Origin: Torreya grandis
Lineage: Eukaryota; Streptophyta; Pinopsida; Cupressales; Taxaceae
DNA: 64,000 nucleotides
NCBI GenBank assembly: GCA_037957365.1
Contig: JARHVA010005491.1
Location: 624,001 to 688,000 of the forward strand
Direction of reading: 5' to 3'
Part shown: piece after piece, positions 36,601-51,230 of the stretch
Numbering within the stretch: the first letter of the stretch is position 1
Layout of the letters: the number at the start of each line of letters is the position of its first letter
Notes under the pieces: model-generated
What the model saw: the letters and a program-made list of their open reading frames with translations, nothing else
The model's database searches: none
Told to the model about the DNA's origin: nothing
Program-made: the position numbers and the translations under genes

Positions 36601-37763
36601 ATAATGGGATTATTTTTCTAATATTTTTGCTAATGGGTTTAATACCAATTTTGATAGGGATATCATGCTTATCTAAATTTTTTATCATTACCTTTTAGGT
36701 CTTTATAAGGCCAAGCAAAAATATTAATGAATTATTTTAATAATTTAATAAATTTATATTTTACTTCACAGGTCCACTGAGTTCCTAAATAAATGTATTG
36801 GTGATATTACTTAGTACCAATATTAATGGGAATAAACTCACCTATTATTATCTTAGATGCGTATTTAGTGCATGAAATTTTGGGTTGATAATTAGGAGTG
36901 AACATTGACTCTAGACTAACTAAACTAATAGGAAATTTTATAGTACTTAACTACATATAATTTCCATTATTCAATACATAATAATCATGATCAAAATAAT
37001 TAACTTGAATAAAATAATTAATATGTTTACCATAATTGAAATTAGTCCAATTTTCATCTAAATTAGGCAACTTATGTCTAAATTTTTCAACAATAGAAGT
37101 TAATTATTGGTTCACTTTCATTTAGAGTATGATTTGAGGCAAAAACAACAAGTTTTTTTTATCTCAAACATTAAATTATCAAAGTCTATCATTGATATTA
37201 AAGGATTCAAACATTTCAAGAAGGGACCAAACCTTTTGAGTGTATCTATGAAGATGAGTTTGATTAGTCTTATAGACCTTTCTAATTTGTCTAATAATTA
37301 AATTAGAATCAATAGACATATAAATGTTTGATATTAATTTCAATCACCTTTTCAGGAACTAAGCACAAATATTCAAATTTCATTGCATTATTAATATTAT
37401 AAAAATATAGTTTATAATCATAGTGAAATAGTTTACCAAGAAGAGAAGTTAGATAGATTCCAGCACCACTAACATGTTGTGAACATGATCCATATAAATA
37501 TAAAGACCATAAAATATTTTTAAAAACTAACATTAGTTGGTATTTAATCTATAAGGTTACTATATAATTCCTCTCTTTTTATGAATTCAATTTAATTTAC
37601 AATAGGAACCCAAGTTATAGCCTTACCTATGAAAGCACAAATTTACTTTAACCAATATCTTCCTAAAAACATAACATAGTTTGTAGGAATATGAAGACCT
37701 TAAAAATTAGTTATGCATGTAATTTTTTCATCTTATGGTATTTTGATAATAATATCACAAAAC

Positions 37764-37967
37764 TTAACAACTCTTGGCTTGACAAGAATCAAAATATGTG
37801 AGTTTCCTATTATCAATCTCATAATATATGCCTAATTTATTAGCTATGAATTTTGGCATTATATTATTAGAGGCCCATGTATCAAATATAAAATTATAAA
37901 TAAAATGTTTATTAATTTTAATAGAAACATAAAAAATTGGTATATAATCAGTAGGAGCATCATGCAT
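37764..37967 (-). pseudogene. Gypsy aspartic protease remnant
   Basis: Frame: IPIFYVSIKINKHFIYNFIF then DTWASNNIMPKFIANKLGI. It matches 'P.FYVS..IN......LIDSGAS.N.M.......LG'. The catalytic triad D-S/T-G reads D-T-W, so glycine is lost. It sits between gag and RT on the same strand, as expected. Confidence 0.8.
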
Positions 37968-38299
37968 GTATGTAAAAATATAAGATTGTTCATTATTATT
38001 GGGTTATTCCTAAAATACTACCATATTTTTTTGGAATTTGAGTTGTTGATTGCATCATTAATTTTATCAATTTGAATAGTTAGAAAATTAGCCTATAATA
38101 AAGAAAAAAAATACATTAATAGTATCCAAATCATATATAATATTATAAGTACCAGAATCACAATGATGAATATGGGTATATTTCTTGGGCTTATAAGGGG
38201 GATATTGCTAACTATTAAAATTAGTTGATAAAAGTGTATTTGTTGAGAACTAATTGTATAATTATCAAATGTAGCATTATTATATGAATTTTACCTTTA

Positions 38300-39720
38300 T
38301 TTTTATTTTTAAAATATGATGGTTGATTATTAGGTGTGTTAGAATTATCATTTTGGTAGAATTATAATGTCTTTATGTAGTGTTGACAACATAAACATTA
38401 GTAGTTTTGACATCATCTAAATATTCATAAAATCCACACATGTTTATAATATAAATAATATTAATGGAGTTAATATTATTTCCATGAATAATTTTTTTAA
38501 AGTTTTTCTCAACTATACAAGTGTTAGGATCATGATCTAATTCATAGACATTATAATAATGAACTTTTTCTTCATTTTTACTTTATTTAAGGTTAACAAA
38601 TTTACATGATGTAGATGGTTTTTAATTTAATTTCAATTTTATGGAAACCATCTCATTACCAATATTATGAATTAATTTTAAAATTTATGCATTAGTAGAA
38701 TTTAAACATGTGGAAACTCTATCTTTAAAATGAACACACTTTAATTTCTTCTTATACTCAATGTAAAAAATTATAGTTTCATCATAATCTACAATATATT
38801 TTTCTTCTAAATCCCTTTTATATTTTAGAGGTAAATCATTACAAGAATATAATATTGACAACATTTTAGATGGTCTAATATCATAGAGAATATTTTGATG
38901 CAATTTAGTGATTCTAGTTATAAAATGGTAAACCATTTCACCAGATCAATAAAGATATTTATTAATGCATTTATTAACTCTAAATATTGTTTAGATTTTA
39001 CAAAATAAAGTTATCACCAATACTCTTTATATTTATAAGTATTAATAACACTTTAAAAAAGGCTAATAAAAGATTGATAATCTTTACCTTCTAAATTTTG
39101 TGAAAATACTTAAGAGAAACTTTTTTATTTACAATACCAAGAGTAGCAAAAAATAAATTAAAATAATATAAATTGTCTTCCAAAGACTCACCATGGATTT
39201 ATAATAATTTAAGGACATTATTTTATTTAAGTGAAGGTAATTTAGTAGGATGAGAACCAATATTAATAGGATTTTAACAAACCTAAAGATTCACTAGAGG
39301 TTGTACATTTTATTCATTAGAATATGATTTAATATCAATGATTTTTGATGGATCCTTTTTTTTTATATAAACCTAAAATTAGTCTTAAACTCTATGTGTT
39401 TCTTGTTCTTCCAATGTAAGTTTCAATAGATTCCACTACTTGATTAGGCTGGTTTAATTTAGTATTTGTATTAAAGTCAGTAGGGAGATTAAATTTAGAA
39501 GGAATAATAAAATCATCAAAAGGAAAAGGATCAAAAGGAAAATAAAATCTACAATGATAATTAACAATTAAAGTATGTTATCTTTCTTGATAGATTCAAT
39601 AGTTTTCTTCCAAATTATGAAATTAATTAGCCTACTTATATTTGTGTAACAATCAATATCAGGTATTTCTTCATCTCCTTCCTCAGCTATAACCTCAAGA
39701 ATATAAAGTAAAATTTAAGG
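38300..39720 (-). pseudogene. Gypsy gag remnant
   Basis: The open piece 38936-38685 (YHFITRITKLHQNILYDIRP, ending ...KDRVSTCLNSTNA) fits the C-terminal capsid part ('F..R...L...I...I.P......Y...L...L...L'). Upstream, near 39210-39100, ESLEDNLYYFNLFFATLGIV suggests the 'W...F...F' part. At the start, about 39540-39440, there is FPFDPFPFDDFIIPSKFNLP-like text. Near 38330-38290 an NTPNNQPSYFKNKNKG tail is typical of the basic linker before protease. Identification rests on position and these loose matches. Confidence 0.62.
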
Positions 39721-39889
39721 TCTATTATAGCAATTAATGTGAGTAAGACTAACAAAAATATCTACTTAATCTTAAGCAATTCCAATCAATAGAAAGATTA
39801 TAGGAGGCATAATTTTAATGCTCATAGGTAAGATAAATAAAAATATATATAAAATAAAAATTAGATAAATAGATTAAATTTTTTGACAA

Positions 39890-39910
39890 AATTCCTAGCA
39901 GAGTTTCCAA
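39890..39910 (-). promoter_or_regulatory. PBS-like site of the gypsy element
   Basis: Minus-strand TTGGAAACTCTGCTAGGAA begins just after CATAAAAAACA, a good LTR end. It resembles the 'TGG.GACTCTGCTGGGGA' leader that I associate with plant gypsy elements. Confidence 0.55.
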
Positions 39911-41460
39911 TGTTTTTTATGGTGAAAATTGTCACATCATTGAGTCTTCCATTTTTTCTATCCGAAGGATTAAGGTGGAATCATACTATTTTAGTCATAG
40001 AGATATATGCAGTCACAAATGATCCTAAGATGTGCAAAGTATTTTCCTATTAGCTAGAATAAAAAATAATTGGTAAGTAAAATATGAGTAGTGCACAAAT
40101 TAAAAAAAAAAAATAGATAATTTATATATGTTAATTATATTATATCAATATGTCTAACATATCTAATAGAGTAAAGTCTATGGAAAATACAATCTATTGA
40201 AGGAAAGATTTCAGATTCTATAAAAGAAAATTTAAATCAATTTGTTTATATCTCTTGATACCTTTAAGCTCAAAATAGGTCAAAGGAAAAGAAATATAAC
40301 AAACCAAAATATAAATAAAAAAATGAAAATGAAAATCAAATAATGAAATGGAAAAAAATAATAACATACTAACTAAATCATACAAAGAATTAATAACAAT
40401 ATAAATAAATAAGTAAAGAACAAGTAAACTAAGTAAACTATCTAATACAAAATATGTTATAAATATAAAACATAATCAAAGGACTGAATAAAATTAATTA
40501 ATATTAATCTAAGAAATAGGAAAATAACTAATGATGATTTATGTCTATTAAATTTTGTAAATGCTAAATTAAATTAATATAATTGTTCAAATACAAACTA
40601 AGAAATAAATAAGAACATAAAACTAACATTCTAGGAAAAACTAATATTATCTAACTATAAAAATCTAAAAAAATGACTAAATGAATGAGATTTAATTCAA
40701 ATATGCAACAAATAATAATAAAAAATATAAATGATAAACAAAAATATAAATGAGATACAAACAAGTAAATAAAGATTAACTCAAAGAATAAAAATAAAGA
40801 ATGATATAAATAGTTGATGTGAAAATAAAATTTCAGACATGGATCAAAACTAAAATGAAAAACATTAAAGTAATCAAAAGAAATATAAGATATCTAACTA
40901 AAATAATCTAGAATTTAAACTAATCTAACTATAACTAGCATAAATAGGAAAATAAAACAAATAAATTAAAATAAGCTTAAAATCTATGAGTCTTGGAATA
41001 AGAGTCATCTTAGAATAAAATATATTGAGATTTATTGAGAAACAATAGTTTTGAGTACAAATAGCTATAAAAAAGACAACAATTTATAATCAAAAGACAA
41101 CAAAATGTCTCAAAATTTAATGTATTAAACATTATTAGGGTCAATTACATGGAGTTATGAACATATGACCACATATTAAATAATCAAAAAATATTAAAGA
41201 CTGATAAACTTTAGATAATCAATTTATGAAATAAATAATAAACCTGGATATACTTGTGCTAAACAAATGGATTACTTAATCATTATATAATGTATTGTCA
41301 AGTCTATTTGCAAATAGTCATTTAATCTTAGAGATGTTTTCATAAAAAATGAAATAAGGATGGAAATTTTCAAAACTTCAGAGATCTTGATTACCTGTAT
41401 TATTTCTCTCCTTGTAATATGTCTTCAATATCTTTATAAAGTAATCTTTTTTACGAGATG
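39911..41460 (-). repeat. Probable 5' LTR of the gypsy element (single copy seen)
   Basis: It begins on the plus strand with TGTTTTTTATGG next to the PBS-like site. The sequence is extremely A-rich on the plus strand with no coding signal. The far end is not defined because no second copy exists in the window. Confidence 0.45.
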
Positions 41461-43960
41461 GCTAGGAAAGAAGATAAAACGTAATTTAGTTATTGTTGTT
41501 AAGAATAATTCAGTTTAATATTAAATTATTTAAATTCATAAATTAACTTTAAAATTATATTTAAAATCAAGTTTTAAGAGATCAAATCAAATTAAAAAAT
41601 AAACCAATAACATTTATAATGGGTGGGGCCCTTTGAATCACTTAACATAATTTAAATAATAATAATATATATGCATAAAAAAACACTTAATAAATGCTAA
41701 ATATAAAATAACTTTAAAGTTCCAAACATTAAAATCTATAAGAATTTATCCATGATTAAATTTAAGTAAATAAACCAAAAGTACTAATATGTTATGTATG
41801 AAAATAAGTTTGTTGTGTAAACATATTATATCACCACCAAAAATGATTATCCACATGCTCAAAATAAATTATATAACAATAAGTTTAAAATAAAAACCAT
41901 AAATATAATAATAATAAATACAAATCAACTCAACATCTAAAACAAAATCAATCGAAGGATCACCCTTGTTAGTTTGGTACTCTATGTATTATGTAGAAGT
42001 AGTGGGAAGATTGATCAACTGTGTGCCAAAAGGACTATAATCAATCTCTAATTTCACATACTTAATTATATGGGTAATTATAATCTCACTTGTAGGGTTG
42101 ATATCATGTTTCCTACTAGAATAATCATGTTTCTCAAGTGTAGGTGAAGGAAGTCTAGTGTTTAGTGGTGCAAATGAGTTTGGCTCAACAAACTTCATAT
42201 TAAATTTAGGAACATTTTTAGGATGAAAATTTAAAGGAGTGTTGTGTGAAATGGGTTCAATATCATTATGCATTCTCGATGAGGATTCATTTTTATTACC
42301 CCATTTAAAAGTATGGGTTCTCTAATTTAAACCTATATATCCTTTACTACCATAAAAGTCAAATAAGTAGAAATAATACTATAGATAAATTTATAGAAAA
42401 TAGGATCTAAAGGATCAAAAGTGATAAACACATGAGTTTCATGATTGAAAGGCTAATTAAAACTATTAGAAGTTCTTTATCGATGCAATAATAAGACTCA
42501 ATAACTACCCCATGAGTGATTACACTTGTTATTTTTATCATTATTCCTTCCCAAAACATTTCTACTTAAGTCATGGGAATCTGGGTTCCACCCTAGCATA
42601 TTAAAATAAACATAACCATTATAAGTATTCAAAACACAAGGTACAACCAATATATCATAAATTTATCATTTATACTGAAAAATTACCAAGTGATGATTTT
42701 GGGGATTACAATCATTTCAAAACGCTTCATTTAAATAAAATAACTATTATTACAATTGAAAACTAAAGAAGAATCATATTTATATTAAAACTAATATACA
42801 CTAGTCATGAAAATATTCCAATTACATCATGCTATTTATATCACCATAATAGTAAATACATACAAATTATATGTTTGAACCACTTCCTTGTGAAAGTCAA
42901 GACAATTTATCCATGAAATTATGCCAAAAATCATTATATATTAACACAATTAACTTATACCCTACATTTTTTACTATATTCAATATTTTCCATATACTCA
43001 CATGCTAAGCTCTACTATTACAATATTGAATATTTTGCATATAAAGTTATATGCAAATTATTGAATAAAACACTAATAATTAATGTTCTAAATACTCAAC
43101 CAACACAATCTTGTCACATATAGTCAAATCAACTTATAACTTTCAACAATATATATAGGTTCAAAAATTGACCATTAAATGAAAACAAAAACATCAATAT
43201 ATATAATAATTTTCATTTCAACATCATGTCATGAAAATCAAATGTTTAAGGAAACCAAAATAAAGATCTAAGCACCATGCATACAACTTTAGGTACAAAC
43301 CTTGAAACTAAATCCAATTCATAGAATAAAAATATTGTATACAAAAATAATTGAGTTTGAATCATGAAGAGATATATTAAAAACACAATAAAAATTTATT
43401 GAAGAGTCCTAGAACATACTACCCATCTCAAAGTCATTTTAAAACCACTAAAATCCCTAATAAATATGGTCATTCTATATACTACATAATGTTTTTGACA
43501 AAATTTCCGCTTTCATTCTTTTTATCATGAGAATATCGACATAGAACACCCAAAAAAAAATTCAAACATGATTTACATGTATAATTGATAATGATAAAAT
43601 AATGAGCTCATTCAAAAAAATGTCACTCATATTTTCACCAAAGTTGACATGCAAGTTTTCTCAACATAACCCATAAATAAATAATCATATAAATAAATAA
43701 TGTTAAGAAAGACTTGAACTAAATTGAATCACATGACCAAATAAATTCCATATATTTATCTTCTATGCCTTCAAACCAAAATATTTGAGAAGAAACTATA
43801 AAATAAAATCTTTCATGAAGCTTTACCATTGACTTTACAAGCATGCACACCTTACAATTTTTAAAATGAACTGAATATCAATATATGCCTCTATAAAACA
43901 ACGTTCTTTCAAATTATTTTCTTAAATATTCACATTTTTCATGCCACAACTATTTTTAAC
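41461..43960. other. AT-rich stretch with one unassigned minus-strand ORF
   Basis: Mostly non-coding. On the minus strand 42273-41989 opens with a true ATG and encodes 94 residues rich in proline, asparagine and serine (MHNDIEPISHNTPLNFHPKN to the end at 41989). No family is recognised and chance or a retroelement remnant are both possible. The rest shows no repeat shared with other parts of the window. Confidence 0.35.
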
Positions 43961-44022
43961 CTAAAAAATGAACTACATTAATACCTTGAAACTCAACACC
44001 CTATTAATATGTTTTTTATGTG

Positions 44023-44167
<145 letters not shown>

Positions 44168-44411
44168 GCAAAGCTTCACTTCACTAGTGATCTTGACGAA
44201 TGATATTGTTATAGAAAAAAACCATCACTTTTATATTCTAATAACCATAACTTAAATAATCATAATGATGCATTAGTTTAATATTGGTTCATTTTCCTAA
44301 TGAATTTTTTAAAAATAACTCAACCAAAATAATCACCATGTATTTTATTTAGTAAACTTCTTAATTGTCCAACCAAATCAACCACTAATTTCTTTTTTAT
44401 TTGCTTTGATT

Positions 44412-44559
<148 letters not shown>

Positions 44560-44719
44560 GCAAAGCTTCACTTCACTAGTGATCTTGACGAATGATATTG
44601 TTATAGAAAAAAACCATCACTTTTATATTCTAATAACCATAACTTAAATAATCATAATGATGCATTAGTTTAATATTGGTTCATTTTCCTAATGAATTTT
44701 TTAAAAATAACTCAACCAA

Positions 44720-45522
44720 AATAATCACCATGTATTTTATTTAGTAAAATTCTTAATTGTCCAACCAAATCAACCACCAATTTCCTTAACTAAGGTGAGA
44801 AAAATTTTCATTAATAATTCATTTACAATCAATATCATGGGTTTGATAAAATTCATCATCGAGATATGATTAAATAAGACAAGAATATCATAATTCCATA
44901 ATAGTTACACTAATAAGTGGAAATAAATGACCTTAGGTTACTTCAAACCTTCTCCAAATAATCATGGGGAAATCAAAACCCACCTTTCCATGTTTATCAA
45001 CTGATTCCTGCCACATTACATATCAATCATGTCCCAAAAGGACCATCAATATTATATTAAAATAAATTCATGCTATGTTACATGGCCTAAGTCATGTTTG
45101 AATTTAAACATATGATTTGTAATTTATTTTGTCTATGAAACCCTCAAATATTTAGACATTAGGGCCTAAAATATATATATTATTTATAATGGAAACAAAA
45201 CATATTATAAATATGAATATCAAACAAACCTATCAACTATATGACATGGCTATCAAAGATAAACATATGTGCCATAACCAAATTTAATTAGAATCCTTGC
45301 TAATGGTCCCACATATGAAATGAAATGTCTTGCGATCTAAATTATTTATGAAATATGATAACTTATATTGCTTTGAGACCAATAAGTGAAGTTACAAAAA
45401 TCAAAATTAAGTAAACACCTGAACTCACATTATTAATACCTTTATTTTCTAAGTAAATGTCAAACAAAATTGATCATATTTAAAATTATGATTCATGTGA
45501 ATGAAACATTCTAGCTATAGTA
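44720..45522 (+). repeat. Anonymous 0.8-kb repeat, copy 2
   Basis: Collinear with 30559-31362 at perhaps 75-80% by eye, with no coding frame. It could be part of an LTR or of a non-autonomous element; no terminal inverted repeats were evident. Confidence 0.75.
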
Positions 45523-45989
45523 GATAGAGGAGAGTATTCTCATCATCATGGTAATAAATTTATGAATTGGCTCATTGAAATTCATAGTTTATTCGGTGAT
45601 TGAAGTTTAATTTTCTTAATTTCTATCAAAGATCAGGGATTTTGATGTGTGTTGACAAGTCTAATACTTTGTATCAATAATACAATCCATTTTTGAGTCA
45701 AAAGGCTTGGTTTATTAATTGAAACATAAAATAGTGCACATGTGTTGTAACACATACATATTATGCTCACATTGCACAAAAAAAATAAAAAAGATTTATT
45801 TATACATGTTTATGTTTATATTTATTCACATTCGTAATTTTATACTTTTGTTTTAAAGTGGAGTGCATAAATATATACAATACCCAAAAAATGACATTAT
45901 TGATATATTGATGTAATTCTAGATGTTTACACATGTAAACATAATTTTGATTATATAGAATATGATTTACAAGTCAACTGCACCCAATT
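45523..45989. other. AT-rich stretch, nothing recognised
   Basis: No coding signal and no repeat found. Confidence 0.4.
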
Positions 45990-46870
45990 TCATTAAAAAT
46001 GAATGAAAGATCCAATTATCTTAGTGGTGGAGGTAATTAGGGCCAATTTGGACCTGTTGCATATAAATGAAACTAAATTAGCTTAGATTTCCTAACATTT
46101 GTAGTGAATGAGGGAATTGGTGCAATCAATGATATAATTTGATAGAAATTGAGCCTCGTGAACCTAATTTTGACCATAATAGATGTAATTTGGGATTATC
46201 AACCCTAATATCATAACTAAATAAAATAAATAGTCTATTGGTTCAATTATAAGTCAATCAAGGGTATTTTGATCCCCTTTAACCTAATTATGACTATAAA
46301 TTATTATTTAGGCCTTAATTGGCTCAAATTTCATTAGATAATGAAGTGAAGAATCATTTGGTTTAATGATAGATGTATGTTTGACATGTATAGGACATGG
46401 TTTGATGCTATATAAAATCCAATATCATAATTTAATGAATGAAATGGTTGATTGGTTTTATTTTAGATGAAATTAGGGTCAATATGAACTTATGCAACCT
46501 AAATGAAACTATATAATGTGATTTAAGGCTAATTGTCTTTGATTTCATCATAGATTAAACCAATTAGTTAAATGGTGTAATCAATGGTAAACCACATTCA
46601 AATGTAATTTGAATTGTGTATGATGTGATTTTCAGTGAAATTGACCCTAATTTCATCATATAATAAACCAAATAGTTGATACATAAAATTGAGGTAATTG
46701 AGGCCAATTTGGGAACCTTCAACTTAATTGTAAGAGAAGAACTTGATTGGGGATAAATTATCTTTGATTCTATCATGAATTGTTGTAATTTGTTAATTGT
46801 TGTAATTAAAAACATGGTTTGGGCCATGTTGAACCCCATGAACTTAAATTATGGGTTATAATTTATGATG
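45990..46870 (+). repeat. Diverged tandem array, period about 110 bp, seven to eight units
   Basis: A half-unit with text like GGTAATTAGGGCCAATTTG..AACCTAA recurs near 46031, 46143, 46251, 46368, 46469, 46580, 46691 and 46804. A second half-unit, GATGTAATTTGGG...TTTCATCATA..AATAAACCAAATAGTT-like, recurs near 46075, 46181, 46295, 46407, 46513, 46621 and 46736. Spacing stays within 106-117 bp. The units are strongly diverged from one another, so the array is old. The minus-strand open frame 46839-46564 is incidental. Confidence 0.75.
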
Positions 46871-46889
46871 TAGGTTTTAGGGTTGAATT

Positions 46890-49611
46890 TAGTTGATGCA
46901 AATTAATACCTAGTCATAACAATGAACATGAAAGATAAGCAAGATACCACAAGATCTATGTGGGAAACCTTATTAGGGGATAAAACCCACTCTCATGCTT
47001 GAAAACACATAGAATACTTATCTTATAATATTATTAATAACATGAGACCTTAGTGAAGCACCCACTTCATAAGGAACACCAACCCATGATAAGCACCAAC
47101 TTACCTAAGATGTTGAGAACCAACACAACATCTTTGAAATGAAAAACCCAAAAACTATGATTAAAAATAACCTCCTTAAATCCTCTTCACTCATTCAAAC
47201 CTTCACACATAAAAAAGGCCTCCAAAACCACCTTTTGGATTAATCTACACCTTCACTTGTTCTCATGCATTAAACTTGTAAATTTAATATTAGAATTATG
47301 ATCATAAGGTCATAAATTAAATTCACACTTTTATCTACCTCTCAAGACATCCACATGGCTCTCACAACCTTCAAAAATGTTTTTCTCATCTACACACTTG
47401 CTCAACCTCTCAAACAACCCAAATATGTCTTCTACTTATACCAGTTTCTTATTCTAACCCATTTTGGTTGTATAATATGCTTACCATACTTGCCTTACAC
47501 TTTAAATAGTTCTCTAAAAAGTTTACATGGGTGAAACATGCCACTCCATAGGTCAGTCATAGTCTTTAAGACTCAAATCCTCGATTAGGCCTTAATGAGA
47601 CCCAAAATAGTTAGTCCTTCACATCCACACGTTACTCTTGCAACTCTTGGACCACCTTCAACTTCCAAAAATAATAATCAAACATAAAACCTATATTTAT
47701 TATACCCTTAATAACTCCCTCATGGGTCCATGCCACTTGGAACAATAACTTAATACTTGAACCTACTAATTAGGTATCCATGTTCTTCAAGCCTTTATAT
47801 ACAAAAAACATAGTCTCAAACTTCCAAAGTAAAAAAATCAAATATTTGACATAGACATACAATATATCACATGGGTGAAACCTTAAGTAACTTTAAAATT
47901 CCTTTATGCTCTTTATATACTTCAACATAGGCTCTAAAAACTCAAAACAACTCTCTTAAAATGACCACTCAAACTGGTCATATACAGTCAAAATATAGTC
48001 AAGCTATTTTGACTCTCCATATCTAATCAGGGGAATATCATGGAAACTAATGCATATCAATTCTACTTAGAACTCTTTAAACTCACTTTTGTAAATTGGT
48101 CACTCAAACTATTTGTTGCCTCCAACAAACATAGTCAAATTTTAGACATTTATTCATACTAAATATGGATTTTTAAAACCTCAAAAATAATTATATATGG
48201 TTTTCATTTATTATAAAAAAATGTTCCAATAGTTATTTTTTCTTTAAATATTTAAATACCATCAATAATAACTCAAATATCCTTCTCAGGTCACTTATAG
48301 AACATGGTCAAACCTTTAGCTAACTTTAGAGCTCAATATCTAAAACTGTATAAACATTCAAATATTATAATCAACTTTTATTGATTCAACTTGAATTCCT
48401 TTTAAAATTTAATTTTTATACTAATAATAAACTCATCCTATATAAAATATATTCATAAAATACTAAAAACTAGTTTTTATTTTATTAAATTTAAATACAA
48501 ACGATCACTAGTTAATGCAAAATCATCTAAAACTTGTCTTTATCTTGTGATCCCTAAAAGCTTGATTGAATATGCTATATAAATCTCCTTGGGAGTTTTC
48601 TATCTTTAAATATCATCACTCCCTATTGATGTTTGATCCTCACTTTTGATATCATGCCATTTGGTAGCCTCATGTGCCTTCTATGCACCCTATAATTAGT
48701 CTTCAATGATATTTCATCACTTGGTAGCCCCATGTGCCTTCTGAGCATTCTATTGACTTATTGATGTAATACGCACTATTTATCTTTCTCTACATGGTTA
48801 AACATTCTCTATAAATCTTTATCTACTTGATAAAAGATGCATTATTGATTTGCTTGCTAGATCTTTGTGATTGTGACATCTGTCTTCATTGCATTCATTC
48901 TCAAGATAGTTGACTTATTCACTTCACTCTTTTTGTTAATAAGTATCTAAAAAGTTTAATTCTCTCAATTAGATCCTTATTTTATTGTATTAATCACTCA
49001 TTATATATAATTATCTTTCTAATCACTTGCTCATCATTGGATCTTCATCTATTAGTTTAGATGCTCATCATTCGATCTTTATCATGAAGATTAAATGGCC
49101 ATTATAGATCTTTTATATCAAAAATTTAGCTAAGTATGGTAACTTAGTTAACTCTACCTAAGAATCTAACTTTTCACCTTAATAATTTTTTTTATTCACC
49201 ATTTCCAAGCCTAAAATTTGAACCACATGATCACCTTTCATAAAGAAATCGATCCATGTATTAAACTTCTCCTAAAACCTTCACACCTATGAAATATGAT
49301 GTCATTAAATTACTTAAATTTATCTATCAATATGAGTACTTGATCTTAAACATTCATATGAATATTCTTATGAATTCCTTTCACTTTCATAAGCAATTAA
49401 ATCACTCATAACACGCCATAGTATCTTTGTAACATGTCCATACCATCAATATCATCCATTTATTTCCTCACTAAGTCAACCACTGAATAACCATACAAGA
49501 ACACTGAATCACATTGAAGCACACATGACACCTCATTAACATCCTTTGTCACATTGGACACACCATTGACAAACCTCAAAAAATATCCACCTTTGTCATT
49601 GATGTCAAACA
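46890..49611 (-). repeat. 3' LTR of the long-LTR element
   Basis: Aligns with 53380-56060. On the minus strand it starts TGTTTGACATC at 49611. Its left end begins where homology starts near CAAATTAATACC. It contains an internal duplication, CACTTGGTAGCCCCATGTGCC-like at 48656 and 48719, also present in the other LTR. Confidence 0.78.
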
Positions 49612-51230
49612 CCAATACAAAGCTTATGCTCAGACTCTGTCTCTCTCTTCAATCACTTTCTCCCCATTTGACATAATGATAAAGTAGGCTTAACTCCTAA
49701 TCCTACAGACCTAAAAATAATTCATGGACCAATAATAGGAAAGGACCACCTATGAGAGATGATATCAACCCCCTTAACATTATGCATACCTTCTCTTACC
49801 TTAAGCTTCACAAACATGCTCCATGACTACACTCTTCTTTAATCAAACTCTTTTATGTGAAGACAAAACATATAATACCAATAAAAACTATTTGAAATCA
49901 CCCTAAAAACATTAAGAAGGACTCCCCATTACACTATAAACACCTCTTCAAGCCTCTCTAACTATCTGAGTTAGTTCCCCCTAACTCCATGCTCTATTTA
50001 AAAATCATCTTCAAAAAATCTTCTCAATGAACTAGGTCTGCCAGAAACTCTTCAACATTGTCCACACTCAATCAATATCCTTATGAAATCACCAATATAT
50101 CTCATATCTTCATTAGTACAACTTAAAAAACTAAAGCAGACATGAATAAATCACATATGGATCTCAAAAAAATTACCCTTTATCTTCTACAAACCATCAT
50201 GGTTTAGAAACTTTTTCAAATCATTCTCATCGAACTATCTCATCTTTAGAACACTGTGAACTCCATGACAGACACAACTTCTCATATATAGAAAACTCTA
50301 AGACCTTCTTCATGATACAAAAAATATGACAACACATTTTCCTCATAATCTATACCAACCTTGCCTTCAGTCTCCATCATTTTGACCAATCAATTTAAGC
50401 AACATAAATTGATTAGTTATTACCTTTAGAACCAAAAACCCTAAACATACCTTGAGCATACTAGAACAAGATCAACACGCCTTTCTTATGTAAATAGAAC
50501 ATTTTGACAACTCACCATCATAACACTTTTAATTAATTACATAAAAATCATTAATCCCCCTTAACCAAGAACATCTTCTCATGACCTTTCTTATCCTAAA
50601 ATATCAACCAAAACTCAACTAGCATCCACTATGCTTCCTTTTACTGACAAGTATCTCATTGAAGCCTAGAGAGACACCCCTAACCTAAAATGTCCTAAAA
50701 CAATGTGAAACTAGGAGTTCCCCACAACTCCTCATATTCTCTCTCCTTCTTAGATAACTTGAAATGATGATTATTCTTCTTCTTTTTCTTAATTGAATAA
50801 ACTTATTTATCTTCTTTATCACTTTCCTTTTCTTCTAAGATGGTATTGAAAACACATGGAGAAAATAAATATTATTGGCATACCTTTTCACTTGAAGTAT
50901 TAGTCTCACATTTCAAATCATCAACACTTGACATTGTTAATTGATATTTTTTATAGAAAACTTTCTCAATAACATTAGTTTGTTTACTTGATTTTATAGA
51001 TACATTCAGACAAGTTTCAACTACCTTGGTCTCTTTAGTGAGCTTTGTCTCTTTATTCTTAACATGAGAAGATAATGAGTACCCTTGACATTCTTTAACC
51101 TATATAGCATCTTTTACCATGGAAAATAATCCAGTTGGACCTATAGACTAATTGTGGCACATATATTCCACTTTTAGTTTCCATATTTTAACTTCCCTTG
51201 TACCTTGCACTCTAGGATCCTGAAATGACT
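49612..51230 (-). other. Interior of the long-LTR element downstream of gag
   Basis: No pol motif found. Minus-strand text is lysine- and glutamate-rich near 50900-50740 (EKEEE, KKERE-like) and then stop-rich. No clear polypurine tract stands before 49611. It may be the region left after a deletion of pol. Confidence 0.45.

Larger units (their letters stand above)
33860..41460 (-). mobile_element. Ty3/gypsy element with gag, PR, RT, RNase H and IN
   Basis: Minus-strand order from right to left: a probable 5' LTR (39911 to perhaps 41460), a PBS-like site, gag (39720-38300), protease (37967-37764), RT (36600-36050), RNase H (35900-35400) and integrase (35230-33930). RT before integrase is the gypsy hallmark. 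All domains are decayed. No 3' LTR matching 39911 onward was found left of 33860, so it is probably truncated there. The DNA is very AT-rich, even more so than the neighbouring elements. Confidence 0.85.

Noticed and set aside
45990..46870. CRISPR-like periodic array
   Set aside because: Units are diverged along their whole length with no conserved repeat and unique spacer pattern, and the context is plant retroelements.
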